A stretch of 64,000 bases of DNA from Muribaculaceae bacterium Isolate-037 (Harlan) (GCA_003762615.1 RIAZ01000002.1:62001-126000), one strand, 5' to 3'. Shown: positions 10,647-20,429, counted from the stretch's first letter. A program made the numbers and translations. Notes: generated from the sequence alone by a model not told the origin.

Positions 10647-11741
10647 CTACTTTTTCCCGTGTAGCCTCGGTACGTTGACGTTGTGCTTGTCAAAAATTTT
10701 TGATGCCCCTCTCTCGAAAATCAGGAAGTGGTTCATTTGCAGAGCCGGTATTTTTTCCGGCATCCAAGATGGGATCACCTTATAGTTTGATTTGCCGTCG
10801 GGTTTTGCAGCGAAGAGTGTGTCGTAGAAAGCATGGCTGAATTTCGCTTTCCCGTCCTTGTCGCGTATTACGGTGGCTTTCACGAGCGCGCCGCCCCTTG
10901 TGTCGGCGGTTTTCATGTTGGATATGAAGTTGCCGAGGGAATAGACCACAAGCACGTCTTTGTCGAGCTTCTCATTCCTGACCACTTTCATCGGCTGAAT
11001 AACGTGGGGATGACCACCGATAATCAGGTCTACACCTTGTTCTACAAGGAAATCGGCGAGGTCACGTTGAGGCTTATTCTCAAGGAGAACGTATTCAATG
11101 CCCCAGTGCATTGTCACCACAATTATTTCCGCGCCATTCTCTCTTGTGGCGGCTATCTCTTTAGCCATTCTGTCACGGTCAATCAGCGACACCTCAATAC
11201 CATCGTTGGGTTGAATGCCGTTTGTGCCGTAGGTGTAGTTAAGAAATCCGATCTTGAATCCGTTGATATCCTTTATAAAAGGGACAAGTGAGTCGCGTTG
11301 TGCTGCATCATGATATGTGCCGATATGGTCAATGCCCATTCTGTCGAGAGCTTTAAGAGTGCGACGGGCAGCTTTGTCGCGACGGTCAAGACAGTGGTTG
11401 TTGGCGGTCAGCATCATGTCGAATCCGGCATCACGGAGAGCCTCTGCATAGGAGTCAGGCGCGCTGAAACAGGGATATCCGGAATAATCCGGTCCGCCAC
11501 CGAGAGGCACCTCCAGATTACATACTGCATAATCTGCGGCAATCACAGTCGGGGCAATCAGAGAGAAACAGTCGGAATAATCGTATGTGCCATTAGACCC
11601 GAGTTGCTTTGCACGGTCAAGTTGAGCCTGATGCTGCATGGCATCGCCTACAAACAGCAACTCCGCCTTTGGGGCGGAGCCTATACTGTCTGCCCCTGTT
11701 ATAAAGGAGATGAGGCTGAATAGGGTAATCAGTAGTGTCAT
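10647..11741 (-). CDS. CapA-like metallophosphoesterase, exported
   Basis: A 364-residue protein with a hydrophobic N-terminus (about 1-17) and the CapA/PgsA calcineurin-like fold. Metal-ligand motifs are visible in order: GDAMQH, CNLEVPLG, ANNHCLDRR, HWGIEY and GGHPHVIQP. CapA proteins are known from poly-gamma-glutamate capsule export, but in Bacteroidota they are widespread, single-gene and of uncertain substrate. It is the last gene of a leftward operon, 30 bp after the DUF4270 gene, and is followed by a strong terminator. Confidence 0.9.
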   Translation of the reverse strand: MTLLITLFSLISFITGADSIGSAPKAELLFVGDAMQHQAQLDRAKQLGSNGTYDYSDCFSLIAPTVIAADYAVCNLEVPLGGGPDYSGYPCFSAPDSYAEALRDAGFDMMLTANNHCLDRRDKAARRTLKALDRMGIDHIGTYHDAAQRDSLVPFIKDINGFKIGFLNYTYGTNGIQPNDGIEVSLIDRDRMAKEIAATRENGAEIIVVTMHWGIEYVLLENKPQRDLADFLVEQGVDLIIGGHPHVIQPMKVVRNEKLDKDVLVVYSLGNFISNMKTADTRGGALVKATVIRDKDGKAKFSHAFYDTLFAAKPDGKSNYKVIPSWMPEKIPALQMNHFLIFERGASKIFDKHNVNVPRLHGKK

Positions 11742-11771
11742 GAAAAATATATTTTCAGAGAGGGAGTATTA

Positions 11772-13226
11772 TCACTTTATGATCTGCGATGAGAAGGTGA
11801 ATACTATGGAAGCCTTTTCCGTGAACAGGTGCGTCATGGTCGGTTTCACGATATAGGGGGAGCATTTCGTGACGTAGGAGGTGGAACTTCCATAATTGCC
11901 GGCAGTCTCACTCTGAAGTTCAACAGGGATAATTGTGAACTCCACATCCTCATCGGTTATTTCTGACTTATCAAGCAATTGCATGATGTAGGATCTCATT
12001 GAAGAGAACTTATACTGCTTGTTGGTGGCATCATAAGAGGCAGTGAAGGACGACACGTTGTCAGGAATCTTGTTATTGTTGAAGAAGTCTTCAACTTCCG
12101 ATGATTTTATGAGAAGCAGCGTAGGCGCAGTGCCTATATTGAAGCTGTTTTCAATAGGTTCAGCCGGAATTGTCAGCAAGAGTTCGCTTATGAGCGACAG
12201 GTTGTGCTCATCCTTCTTATAATGGTTGATGATGTCTTGAGCGGGGAAACGGAAAGATGTGTTATATCCACCGGGCGTAGTTATGATGGTCTTCCCGTCA
12301 TTGATCATGCCGATGATGTCGTCGGAGACTGTGTAGCTGATATTGTTGCTGCTCAACACTTCAGGAGAAGATATGAACGGAATTGCATAAGCGGCTGTCT
12401 TTTCCCATTTATATTTTGTCTCCTTGTCTTCGGTATACGACACTTTTTTCATGTACCAATAGAATATCCTGAGCCTTATTTCAAAGATATTTGCCACGCA
12501 TCCGTTTCCGAAAGTCTGGTCGATGAAATAGCCGGGATATTTCTGCGCGAAAGTCTCAGGCCATGCGAAAATAGATGGATTATCCTTGTAGTCGGAGAAA
12601 ATCTGTTTGCCTATTTCGGGAGAGAGCGGCACCTGGATAGAGGTGTAGTAATATTTCTGTGTGTTGGTGGCGGCGGAGAATATAGAGTCATTCTCACCGA
12701 TCCACGTTGGGGTATAGCTTGCCGACCCGAGAGGATTACTCTTGTTGTAGTAACCTTCAGGATTGAACGTGTTGGAAATGTCGGAAGGCAATTGCTTGTC
12801 GAGTCCGAACACCGATACTTTTTGCGGAGCAAGGGAGTCTCCCACGAGGTCGCCGCGCTTGATATACATCATTATGTCGCAAGAGTCAACCCTTTCCGGA
12901 GTCAATAGAGAATCGGCGAGGTTAAGGTTGGTTGCGCACAACAATCTGGTGACAAACGAGCAGTCAAGTTTACCATATTCCGGCACGTTGATGTTACCGA
13001 GCAAAAGGTTGCCGGTGCGAGAGTCGAAGTTGGTGTTCTCCAGAGGGACGGCATTGAGGTTAAACATCATTGTGTCGATCGATATGGAGATTTCGCCTTC
13101 GGTAAGAGAGGATCCGATCTTGCTTGTCTCATCTTCACAAGAGGAAGTGAGCGCCGCGAAAGCAAACACTGTTGCGGGAATCGCGAATCTGAAGCAATTT
13201 ATATCTTTGGTTGAAAAGATATTCAT
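11772..13226 (-). CDS. DUF4270 lipoprotein
   Basis: A 484-residue lipoprotein of the Bacteroidota-specific DUF4270 family. The signal ends in LTSSC (Cys 30), followed by EDETSKIGSSL, characteristic of the family start. The remainder is beta-rich with no catalytic motif I recognise. The gene sits 26 bp after the GT5-like gene and 30 bp before the CapA-like gene. I recall this GT5-DUF4270 neighbourhood next to panC in other Bacteroidales, which suggests an envelope or polysaccharide link, but no function is shown. Confidence 0.88.
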   Translation of the reverse strand: MNIFSTKDINCFRFAIPATVFAFAALTSSCEDETSKIGSSLTEGEISISIDTMMFNLNAVPLENTNFDSRTGNLLLGNINVPEYGKLDCSFVTRLLCATNLNLADSLLTPERVDSCDIMMYIKRGDLVGDSLAPQKVSVFGLDKQLPSDISNTFNPEGYYNKSNPLGSASYTPTWIGENDSIFSAATNTQKYYYTSIQVPLSPEIGKQIFSDYKDNPSIFAWPETFAQKYPGYFIDQTFGNGCVANIFEIRLRIFYWYMKKVSYTEDKETKYKWEKTAAYAIPFISSPEVLSSNNISYTVSDDIIGMINDGKTIITTPGGYNTSFRFPAQDIINHYKKDEHNLSLISELLLTIPAEPIENSFNIGTAPTLLLIKSSEVEDFFNNNKIPDNVSSFTASYDATNKQYKFSSMRSYIMQLLDKSEITDEDVEFTIIPVELQSETAGNYGSSTSYVTKCSPYIVKPTMTHLFTEKASIVFTFSSQIIK

Positions 13227-13252
13227 AAGAATAAGATAAGGATTGTTAGGGA

Positions 13253-14059
13253 TCAGAGCGACTTATAAAACTCGGCGTATGCCTCCGGACCATTCTCAAG
13301 CTGCTCATGAGTGATGAAAGGTTTGCCGGTAGACTTTATATACTCAAGGAGCTCCGGATCAACATCGGGATCGTCGACGACAACCGCATGAGAGAAATCA
13401 ATCGCCATACGGTGGAGCAGATTTGTATCGAATGGGAGTCCGGCAAATTTCTTGAGGTCGCGGGAAGATATCCCGTCGCTTTTCAGCTTTGTGAAGAGCC
13501 TTTCATCGACCGGAGCCTCCAATTTCCCGGGGAGTACGGAATATACCACCTTGGTGCCTTTGAAAGAGAGCTCATCGCCATACATTCTTTTCAGATATAT
13601 GGGCACAAGTGCAGAAATCCAACCGGAACATTGCAAGATCTTGGGATCCCAGGATAGTTTTTTCGCTGTCTCCATTGTGCCTCTTGCAAAGAAAATAGCT
13701 CTTTCATCATTGTCTGTACGATTGCTCCCGACAGCATCGCTGTCGTCATCAAGTTTCTGGAAATAATCGTCGTTGTCAATGAAATATACTTGAATTCTGG
13801 AGGGCTGTAGAGATGCCACCTTGATAATCAGAGGATGATCATTATCATCGATGACGATATTTACGCCGGAAAGACGGATCACTTCATGCAGCTGGTTCCT
13901 GCGTTCGTTGACAGAACCGAATTTTGGCATGAATGTCCTGACCTCAAACCCATGTTGAGGCATAGCCTGGATAATGTTTTTACCGAGAGCCGCGTTAGGA
14001 GAGGAGGTGAGATAAGGAGCGATTTCCTGATTGATAAAAAGTATTCGATTTTTTGCCAT
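13253..14059 (-). CDS. Short GT5 starch/glycogen-synthase-like protein
   Basis: At 268 residues this corresponds only to the N-terminal catalytic (ADP-glucose synthase, GT5) half of glycogen synthase. The opening RILFINQEIAPYL and later IKVASLQPSRIQVYFID match that domain. A full-length enzyme is about 480 residues, and the C-terminal GT1-like half with the nucleotide-sugar site is absent, with no remnant downstream. The usual KTGGL substrate motif is replaced by TSSPNAALGK, so normal synthase activity is doubtful. Short proteins of this type are common in Bacteroidales, so it is probably a real family rather than a broken gene. First gene of the leftward operon. Confidence 0.85.
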   Translation of the reverse strand: MAKNRILFINQEIAPYLTSSPNAALGKNIIQAMPQHGFEVRTFMPKFGSVNERRNQLHEVIRLSGVNIVIDDNDHPLIIKVASLQPSRIQVYFIDNDDYFQKLDDDSDAVGSNRTDNDERAIFFARGTMETAKKLSWDPKILQCSGWISALVPIYLKRMYGDELSFKGTKVVYSVLPGKLEAPVDERLFTKLKSDGISSRDLKKFAGLPFDTNLLHRMAIDFSHAVVVDDPDVDPELLEYIKSTGKPFITHEQLENGPEAYAEFYKSL

Positions 14060-14153
14060 GCTATATGAATTCCGCCGGTTTGAGTCGCCGGATTAATATC
14101 CGGGATATAGAAAGAAAAACCATTCAATCCGGATTCCCGGCATTTTCAATATG

Positions 14154-14187
14154 CAAAGTTAATAAAAAAACAATTATAAAGGTCAAA
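14154..14187 (-). promoter_or_regulatory. Promoter for the GT5-DUF4270-CapA operon
   Basis: The minus-strand -7 box TAACTTTG is 14161-14154. A TTTG -33 candidate is 14187-14184 at 22 bp spacing. The leader is about 90 nt. Confidence 0.65.
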
Positions 14188-14253
14188 AAACGGTTCTGAA
14201 AGGGATTAATTTTAAATAACTTTAATATAAAAGGCGTATTTTTGGGCGATAGG

Positions 14254-14286
14254 TTGGCAAGATACTGAATAAAATTGCTAATTTTG
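14254..14286 (+). promoter_or_regulatory. Promoter for panC-panD(-ffh)
   Basis: TAATTTTG at 14279-14286 with a TTG-containing -33 at about 14254-14256, spacing 22 bp. The leader to panC is about 50 nt. Confidence 0.65.
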
Positions 14287-14342
14287 CAGTCGTAAAATAA
14301 AACTTCCCCTAAAGGCATTTCAAAAACGCAAAAAGAAGGGCA

Positions 14343-15209
14343 ATGATAATATTAAGAACAATAGACGAAGTGTCGCGCTATGTCGCTGAACAGCGGCAAC
14401 GAGGTGCATCGATAGGACTTGTGCCGACAATGGGCGCACTTCATGCCGGCCATATTTCCCTTGTGGAGAAATGTGTGTCGGAAAATGATGTGACGATAGT
14501 CAGTGTTTTTGTCAATCCGACACAATTCAATAATCCGGCGGATCTCGCCAGCTATCCCCGGAAGGAGGATGATGATTTCCGTCTTCTTTCCGCAGCGGGG
14601 GCTTCTGCCGTATTTGCTCCCGGAGTGGAAGAGATTTACCCGGGGGGCATAGATGCCCAGCCGGAACATCATTTTGAGTTGGGCATGGCAGCAGAGGTGA
14701 TGGAAGGGAAATATCGTCCCGGTCATTTTCAGGGAGTGGCTCAGATTGTGAGCAAATTATTCCGTATGGTCACTCCTGACAGGGCTTATTTCGGAGAGAA
14801 AGACTTCCAGCAGATCGCAGTTATCCGGAATATGATAAAGAGCGAGGGTATTAAAGTGGATATCGTGGCGTGTCCGATAAAGCGAGCTGACGACGGTCTT
14901 GCATTGTCGAGCCGCAACGCGCTTCTGACTCCCGAGCAGCGTGAAGTGGCTCCGGAGATACATGCCGCACTCCGCAACAGTGTCGAATATAGTAAGACAC
15001 ATTCCGTAAGGGCAACTCATGACAGCGTTGTGGAACGCATAAATGCAGTGCCACACATGGAGGTGGAGTATTTCGAGATAGTTGATGCCCGCACGTTGGC
15101 TGCAATAGATGAGTGGGAGGAATCCCCGTGGGTGGTAGGCTGCATTACTGTCTATTGCGGAAAGGTCAGATTAATCGATAATATAGCATACCGTTTGCCA
15201 AAAGAATAA
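14343..15209 (+). CDS. panC: Pantoate--beta-alanine ligase
   Basis: PanC condenses pantoate and beta-alanine with ATP to give pantothenate, the vitamin B5 precursor of CoA. The 288-residue length is normal. Signatures are [10 protein letters not shown] (HIGH-like ATP motif, near residue 29), [27 protein letters not shown] and the KMSKS-like LALSSRN. panD, which makes the beta-alanine, begins 4 bp downstream, giving a compact two-gene pathway unit. panB and panE are not in the window. Confidence 0.97.
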   Translation: MIILRTIDEVSRYVAEQRQRGASIGLVPTMGALHAGHISLVEKCVSENDVTIVSVFVNPTQFNNPADLASYPRKEDDDFRLLSAAGASAVFAPGVEEIYPGGIDAQPEHHFELGMAAEVMEGKYRPGHFQGVAQIVSKLFRMVTPDRAYFGEKDFQQIAVIRNMIKSEGIKVDIVACPIKRADDGLALSSRNALLTPEQREVAPEIHAALRNSVEYSKTHSVRATHDSVVERINAVPHMEVEYFEIVDARTLAAIDEWEESPWVVGCITVYCGKVRLIDNIAYRLPKE

Positions 15210-15213
15210 AGAG

Positions 15214-15561
15214 ATGCTTATAGAGATGATGAAATCAAAGATTCACCGGGTGACCGTTACTGAGGCGAATCTGAATTATATCGGAAGCATAACGATAGAC
15301 CGTGCTCTTCTCCGTGCCGCTAACATACTGGAGGGGGAAAGAGTGTGGATTGTAGACAATAATAACGGCGAACGCTTCGACACGTACACGATAGGTGGAG
15401 AAGAGGGGAGTGGTGTAATCTGCCTCAATGGCGCGGCAGCACGTAAGGTGCAGCCCGGCGATGTGGTGATAATCATAGCATACGCACAGATGACGCCTGA
15501 AGAAGCAAGAGAATTCAAACCGACGGTGATCTTTCCGGATACTGCCACCAACAGGCTGTGA
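15214..15561 (+). CDS. panD: Aspartate 1-decarboxylase proenzyme
   Basis: PanD makes beta-alanine from aspartate with a pyruvoyl cofactor produced by self-cleavage. The Gly-Ser cleavage site is visible in NYIGSITID (about residues 24-25), aligned as in Escherichia coli. The start at 15214 ([13 protein letters not shown]) matches the family N-terminus exactly. At 115 residues it is slightly shorter than the enterobacterial enzyme. It follows panC by 4 bp. Confidence 0.96.
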   Translation: MLIEMMKSKIHRVTVTEANLNYIGSITIDRALLRAANILEGERVWIVDNNNGERFDTYTIGGEEGSGVICLNGAAARKVQPGDVVIIIAYAQMTPEEAREFKPTVIFPDTATNRL

Positions 15562-15595
15562 AAGACGCAGATCTAAATCAGAAATAGAATAAAAT

Positions 15596-16942
15596 ATGTT
15601 TAAGAATTTATCCGATCGTCTTGAACGATCGTTCAAGATATTGAAGGGTGAAGGACGTATCACGGAGATAAATATTGCCGAAACCCTTAAAGATGTGCGC
15701 AGAGCGCTTCTTGACGCCGACGTCAATTACAAAGTCGCCAAGAGCTTTACCGACACCGTTAAGCAAAAAGCATTGGGACAGAACGTAATCAATGCCCTGA
15801 AACCTAAGGAATTGATGATTAAGATAGTGCATGATGAACTGACCTCCCTTATGGGAGGACAGGAGGCTCCGCTTAATCTTTCCGGCAACCCTACAGTGAT
15901 ACTTATGTCGGGTCTTCAGGGTTCGGGTAAAACTACGTTCTCAGGTAAACTTGCGAAGAAGCTGAAATCGTCTAAGGGTAAACGTCCGTTGCTTGTGGCA
16001 GCCGACGTGTATCGTCCTGCCGCTATCGAGCAGCTGAAAGTGCTCGGTGAGAGTATCGGCGTGCCCGTATATACGGAGGATGGCAATAAGGACGCTGTGC
16101 AGATTGCGTTGAATGGTATTGCCGAGGCAAAGCGTAATCATCAGGATCTCGTAATCATAGACACGGCGGGTCGTCTTGCCGTTGATGAGGAGATGATGCG
16201 TGAGATTGAGGCGATAAAGAATGCCGTGAAGCCGCAGGAGACGCTGTTTGTCGTTGACTCAATGACGGGTCAGGATGCTGTCAATACTGCCAGGGAATTT
16301 AACGAGCGTCTTGATTTCAATGGCGTAGTGCTCACGAAGCTTGACGGCGACACCCGTGGTGGTGCGGCTCTTTCAATCCGCTCGGTGGTGGAGAAGCCTA
16401 TAAAGTATATCGGTACGGGCGAGAAACTGGAGGATATACAGGAGTTTAATCCGGAAGGTATGGCGAGCCGTATCCTTGGCATGGGAGATATTGTCGAACT
16501 TGCCAAGCGTGCGCAGGAGCTTTATGACCAGAAGGAGGCAGAACGTCTTCAGGAGAAAATCAAGAAGAATAAGTTTGATTTTGATGATTTCCTTAATCAG
16601 ATCCATCAGATCAAGAAGATGGGTAATATCAAGGAGCTTGCCTCAATGATTCCGGGAGTCGGGAAGGTGATCAAGGATATTGACATTGATGATTCGGCTT
16701 TCACCTCGATTGAGGCTATGATCAATTCGATGACTCCGTATGAGCGACATAATCCGGAGGTGCTTAACCAGAGCCGTCGTCAGCGTATCGCCAAGGGTTC
16801 AGGCACATCAATTCAGGCTGTCAATAAATTTGTGAAGCAGTTTGAAGACACGCGCAAGATGATGCGTGCTGCATCCAATATGAAGAATCCGATGAAGATG
16901 ATGAATCAATTGAAGCAGGCGCGTTCTCAGCGCAGGTTCTGA
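15596..16942 (+). CDS. ffh: Signal recognition particle protein Ffh
   Basis: The GTPase subunit of SRP, which targets nascent membrane proteins to FtsY and the translocon. The 448 residues contain the N helical bundle, the G domain with GLQGSGKTTF, DVYRPAAIEQL, DTAGRL and TKLDGDTRGG, and a methionine-rich M domain ending in NPMKMMNQLKQARSQRRF. It starts 34 bp after panD on the same strand, so it may be cotranscribed with panC-panD. The partner 4.5S RNA gene is not recognisable in this window. Confidence 0.98.
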   Translation: MFKNLSDRLERSFKILKGEGRITEINIAETLKDVRRALLDADVNYKVAKSFTDTVKQKALGQNVINALKPKELMIKIVHDELTSLMGGQEAPLNLSGNPTVILMSGLQGSGKTTFSGKLAKKLKSSKGKRPLLVAADVYRPAAIEQLKVLGESIGVPVYTEDGNKDAVQIALNGIAEAKRNHQDLVIIDTAGRLAVDEEMMREIEAIKNAVKPQETLFVVDSMTGQDAVNTAREFNERLDFNGVVLTKLDGDTRGGAALSIRSVVEKPIKYIGTGEKLEDIQEFNPEGMASRILGMGDIVELAKRAQELYDQKEAERLQEKIKKNKFDFDDFLNQIHQIKKMGNIKELASMIPGVGKVIKDIDIDDSAFTSIEAMINSMTPYERHNPEVLNQSRRQRIAKGSGTSIQAVNKFVKQFEDTRKMMRAASNMKNPMKMMNQLKQARSQRRF

Positions 16943-16961
16943 CGGATTTCTTAAAAGTCTT

Positions 16962-17008
16962 AATAAAATAATAGAGATGCAATTTTGTTGCATCTCTATT
17001 ATTTTATT
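16962..17008. terminator. Perfect 21-bp-stem bidirectional terminator
   Basis: Arms 16962-16982 and 16988-17008 are perfectly complementary over 21 bp, with loop TTTTG. The stem ends are A/T-rich, so it terminates in both directions, serving ffh and the converging galE. Confidence 0.93.
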
Positions 17009-17027
17009 GGTTTGTGATGAACCGGTA

Positions 17028-18056
17028 TTATTTCTTTTCAGTCACGTGGCACTGCCATTTCCAAGCGTTTGCCATAGTGTCTTTGATGTCGGCCTGAGCC
17101 TTCCATCCGAGCACTTCGTTTGCTTTCTTCGGGTCAGCCCAAATCTTCTCAATGTCGCCGGCACGACGCTCACCGATCTTGTGGGGCACAGGCACGCCTG
17201 TTGCCTCCTCGAAAGCATTGATGAGCTGAAGCACAGAGAGACCGTTGCCTGTGCCGAGATTGAAGATCTCGACAGAATCAGTGTCGTTGTTCTCAAGCAT
17301 ACGCTTCATTGCAATGACGTGAGCCTTTGCAAGATCTACCACATCAATATAGTCGCGGATGCAGCTGCCGTCGGGAGTGTTGTAGTCATCGCCGAATACG
17401 GTCAGCTCCTTGCGGATGCCTGCAGCAGTCTGAGTGAGATAAGGCACAAGGTTCTGAGGCACGCCAAGAGGAAGCTCGCCGATAAGAGCCGACGGATGTG
17501 CACCGATGGGGTTGAAGTAGCGGAGAAGGATGCTCTTTATCGGGGCACCGCTCTTCACGTAGTCCTCAATTATCTCCTCAGAGATCTGCTTGGTGTTGCC
17601 GTAAGGGGAGGTTGCAGGTTTGATGGGGGCAGTCTCATCGATAGGATTCTGGTCGGGCTCTCCGTATACTGTACAAGAGGATGAAAATACGATACCTTTC
17701 ACGCCGAACTCGGGCATAAGCTCAAGCAGATTGATGAGAGTGTTGAGATTATTTCTGTAATAAAGGAGAGGCTTCTGAACGCTCTCGCCTACAGCTTTTG
17801 AAGCGGCAAAGTTGATGATTCCTTTGATTCCGGGGTTATCCTCAAAGAGCTTGCGGAGAGTGTTTATATCGGTGCAGTCACCTTTTACGAATACAGGGCG
17901 GATTCCGGAAATAGCCTCTATTCCATCGATTACAGATTCGTTGCTGTTTGACAGGTTGTCGATTATCACCACTTCGTAACCGGCATTCTGAAGCTCAACA
18001 GTAGTGTGAGAGCCGATATAACCGGTGCCGCCAGTGACAAGAATTTTCTCTTTCAT
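17028..18056 (-). CDS. galE: UDP-glucose 4-epimerase
   Basis: GalE interconverts UDP-glucose and UDP-galactose for galactose use and surface polysaccharide synthesis. The 342-residue protein begins KILVTGGTGYIGSHT, the NAD Rossmann motif. It has IDNLSNS, the catalytic SSCTVYG and the active-site YxxxK as YGNTK near 150. Start 18056 (MKEKILVTGG) is chosen over 18107, whose extension overlaps the upstream gene. It lies 13 bp after the nucleotidyltransferase gene, suggesting joint nucleotide-sugar metabolism. Confidence 0.96.
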   Translation of the reverse strand: MKEKILVTGGTGYIGSHTTVELQNAGYEVVIIDNLSNSNESVIDGIEAISGIRPVFVKGDCTDINTLRKLFEDNPGIKGIINFAASKAVGESVQKPLLYYRNNLNTLINLLELMPEFGVKGIVFSSSCTVYGEPDQNPIDETAPIKPATSPYGNTKQISEEIIEDYVKSGAPIKSILLRYFNPIGAHPSALIGELPLGVPQNLVPYLTQTAAGIRKELTVFGDDYNTPDGSCIRDYIDVVDLAKAHVIAMKRMLENNDTDSVEIFNLGTGNGLSVLQLINAFEEATGVPVPHKIGERRAGDIEKIWADPKKANEVLGWKAQADIKDTMANAWKWQCHVTEKK

Positions 18057-18069
18057 AGTAAATAGGATA

Positions 18070-18969
18070 TTAGAAAAGTTTTGCGGGATATACGCCTTCG
18101 TCAACAAGTTTCTGGAACTGTGCGACGGTTGCAGGACGGTCGGCTGCGTAAGTCACTCCAAACCATTTGGAAGGAGTCGGGAGCACTTTAAGGTCGATTT
18201 TTCCGGCTTCGATAAGCTCGTTGACTACAGTCGGGATGTAGAATTCAGCTTTCAGTTCATCGTGGTTCTTCTCGAGGAAGTGGAGGAATGATTCCACAGA
18301 ATAGTCGAAGTAGTCGGGAGTGAAGCCCCACATGTTCATTGACACGGGAGCACCTTCGGGGAAGCTGACTTCCTTGCCATCCACCACCTGGATTAGCTTG
18401 CCATCCTTTCTCTCGATTCCATGACATTCGGTCACGCCTGTAGGGTTGCCTTCGGGACTAACCTCGCATAGACCGCGTGAAACGCCGCCATTCTCACTGA
18501 GTGTGTTCTCCACGTTGAAGCCGATCATGCAGTAGCAGTTCTTTTTCCCTTCTACAGAGCGGAGGAAATCACCGAGGATACGGAAACTGTCGGCACCATA
18601 GTAGTCATCGGCATTGATTACTGCAAAAGGCTCCTTGATTACGTCCTTACCCATAAGCACGGCATGATTTGTGCCCCAAGGTTTTGAACGCTCAGGATTG
18701 GGTTTGTAGTCGCCGGGAAGATTATTTATATCCTGGAACACAACCTCAACGGGGACGTGTCCTTCGTATTTTGAGATTACTTTATCGCGGAATTCTTGTT
18801 CGAAATCGTGGCGGATCACGAAAACGATCTTACCGAATCCGGCACGTAGAGCGTCATAGACAGAATAATCCATGATGGTTTCGCCGCTCGGTCCAAGTCC
18901 GTCAAGCTGTTTCAGACCACCGTATCGGCTGCCCATGCCGGCAGCAAGGATAAAAAGCGTAGGTTTCAT
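18070..18969 (-). CDS. Sugar-phosphate nucleotidyltransferase family protein
   Basis: A 299-residue NTP_transferase-fold protein. The N-terminus LAAGMGSRYGGLKQL is the nucleotide-binding loop, followed by GPSGETIMDYS and a metal-binding NADDYYGAD. This group is typical of Bacteroidota and is annotated as a generic nucleotidyltransferase; the sugar is unknown. The short spacing to galE suggests that it feeds the same nucleotide-sugar pool. Confidence 0.88.
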   Translation of the reverse strand: MKPTLFILAAGMGSRYGGLKQLDGLGPSGETIMDYSVYDALRAGFGKIVFVIRHDFEQEFRDKVISKYEGHVPVEVVFQDINNLPGDYKPNPERSKPWGTNHAVLMGKDVIKEPFAVINADDYYGADSFRILGDFLRSVEGKKNCYCMIGFNVENTLSENGGVSRGLCEVSPEGNPTGVTECHGIERKDGKLIQVVDGKEVSFPEGAPVSMNMWGFTPDYFDYSVESFLHFLEKNHDELKAEFYIPTVVNELIEAGKIDLKVLPTPSKWFGVTYAADRPATVAQFQKLVDEGVYPAKLF

Positions 18970-19008
18970 TTTGATTGGAATTTAGTTTAGGTTATAATAT
19001 AGGAATGT

Positions 19009-20151
19009 TTAGATTGGTAATCGTGATGGTTTTGGGGTGCGAACGCTTTGCGATATGAGAAGCATGAGGTCGAACATCACGATTTTCGCGTTGGCATTAC
19101 GCTCAATGTCGTATGCTGCCTTTGAGATGTCGTCGCTCAATTTTTCCACGTTGCCCTCATGTATGAATGGAGAGAATCGAGTGCTGAAGTTCTCTTCATC
19201 CGGGGTCATCATTACGATTTGTGGCATTTTCAGGTTGTAGATGAAATTCTCTCTCACCATTCTACCGCAATATGCAATGAATCTCAACAGCTTTTCCCTT
19301 CCCATCGCAGCCATTGTCTCGGAAAGCTCCTTCAGCCGTTTTGCTTTCAGCCCGTATGCCATTCTCATGGTCTCCTTGAAGAGTTCGGAGAATTGCATTA
19401 GTTCTTCGGGATGACAAGTGATTTCTTCGGCTCGCCCCATGCTGCCTTCCGCTATTCTTGATGCCGCGGATGCTATGGTGCCGGGAATACCGCGATTTTC
19501 GGCAAGATGTCGGGATATGTCGTCGGAGGAGAGAGGGAGGAGATGAAACCGTTGGGTCCTGGAAAAAATGGTTGGCAATACTTTTGAATCGTCGTTGCTT
19601 ACGAGTATGAAAATAGTGTCGTCGTAAGGTTCCTCAATTATCTTCAAGAGTTTGTTTGCCGCTTCCGGACGCATTTTTTCGGGGAGCCACATAAGAAATA
19701 TCTTGAAATTTTCCTGATATGCGGATAGCGAGGCGCGTGCGATTATATCTTCGCTTTCTGTTACGTAGATTGCCGGGCGTGAATTACCTGCCTGAATAAT
19801 CTCGTTCCATTTTTCAGGGGGCATGTAGCTCCATTCGGTCATCATCTCTTTCCAGCAATCAGCGAGGTCTTTTGATATGAGGATACCGTCGCGTTTAATT
19901 ACCGGGTATATGAAATGGATGTCGGGGTTGTTCAGATTCTGGTGCTGCTTGCATGACGGACATACTCCACAAGAGTCACCATTTACGTGGTTTTGGCAGT
20001 GGATGTATTGTGCGAGAGCACGGGCGAGTCGGAATTTGCCTATACCTGAAATGCCGGAAAGCATTATTGCATGGGGTATCTTACCCGCGTCAACAATGCT
20101 TCTCAATGCTCTTATCGTTTCGTTATGTCCGGCTATTTCGGAAAATTTCAT
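19009..20151 (-). CDS. holB: DNA polymerase III delta-prime-like subunit
   Basis: Clamp-loader subunit, 380 residues. It shows an AAA+ clamp-loader fold with a modified P-loop SGISGIGKF (no Ser/Thr after Lys, as expected for a non-hydrolysing subunit), a zinc-binding CGVCPSCK near residue 60, and the SRC-like FSRTQRF. Delta-prime opens and loads the sliding clamp together with delta (holA, encoded at 55.1 kb here) and DnaX. It has its own promoter and reads toward the nucleotidyltransferase gene 39 bp away. Confidence 0.92.
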   Translation of the reverse strand: MKFSEIAGHNETIRALRSIVDAGKIPHAIMLSGISGIGKFRLARALAQYIHCQNHVNGDSCGVCPSCKQHQNLNNPDIHFIYPVIKRDGILISKDLADCWKEMMTEWSYMPPEKWNEIIQAGNSRPAIYVTESEDIIARASLSAYQENFKIFLMWLPEKMRPEAANKLLKIIEEPYDDTIFILVSNDDSKVLPTIFSRTQRFHLLPLSSDDISRHLAENRGIPGTIASAASRIAEGSMGRAEEITCHPEELMQFSELFKETMRMAYGLKAKRLKELSETMAAMGREKLLRFIAYCGRMVRENFIYNLKMPQIVMMTPDEENFSTRFSPFIHEGNVEKLSDDISKAAYDIERNANAKIVMFDLMLLISQSVRTPKPSRLPI

Positions 20152-20168
20152 GATTTTAAATTGAATTG

Positions 20169-20200
20169 CAAAAATACCTATAAACTTTCAAACATGCAAA
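20169..20200 (-). promoter_or_regulatory. Promoter for holB
   Basis: Minus-strand -33 TTTG at 20200-20197 and -7 TATTTTTG at 20176-20169, with 20 bp spacing. The leader is under 20 nt. Confidence 0.75.
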
Positions 20201-20299
20201 TGAAGTGGTTTAAACTTTTTGATAGTATATGAATTTTCATCGTCAGAAACTTGATGACAAAACTTGAAAATTTAGTAAAATCAGGTTTGGCTTATAATT

Positions 20300-20416
20300 A
20301 TGAAAAGGTATTTTGACCTTGGCGGAAACGGTCGTCTTTCCCTCTGTGCCAATGTGGAGCAACAGAATTTGAAAGATGGATATTTCTACTGTAAAGGAGT
20401 GTTTAATGTCTCTTAA
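20300..20416 (+). CDS. Possible 38-residue small protein
   Basis: ATG 20300 opens a 38-codon frame ending TAA at 20414. The product starts MKRYFDLGGNGRLSLC and ends YFYCKGVFNVS, with two Cys and balanced composition. It ends 13 bp before a good intrinsic terminator (20430-20461) in a 382-bp gap that otherwise needs no rightward terminator. No family is recognised. It may instead be a chance frame within a small RNA. Confidence 0.4.
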   Translation: MKRYFDLGGNGRLSLCANVEQQNLKDGYFYCKGVFNVS

Positions 20417-20429
20417 ATTTCATCGCTTG

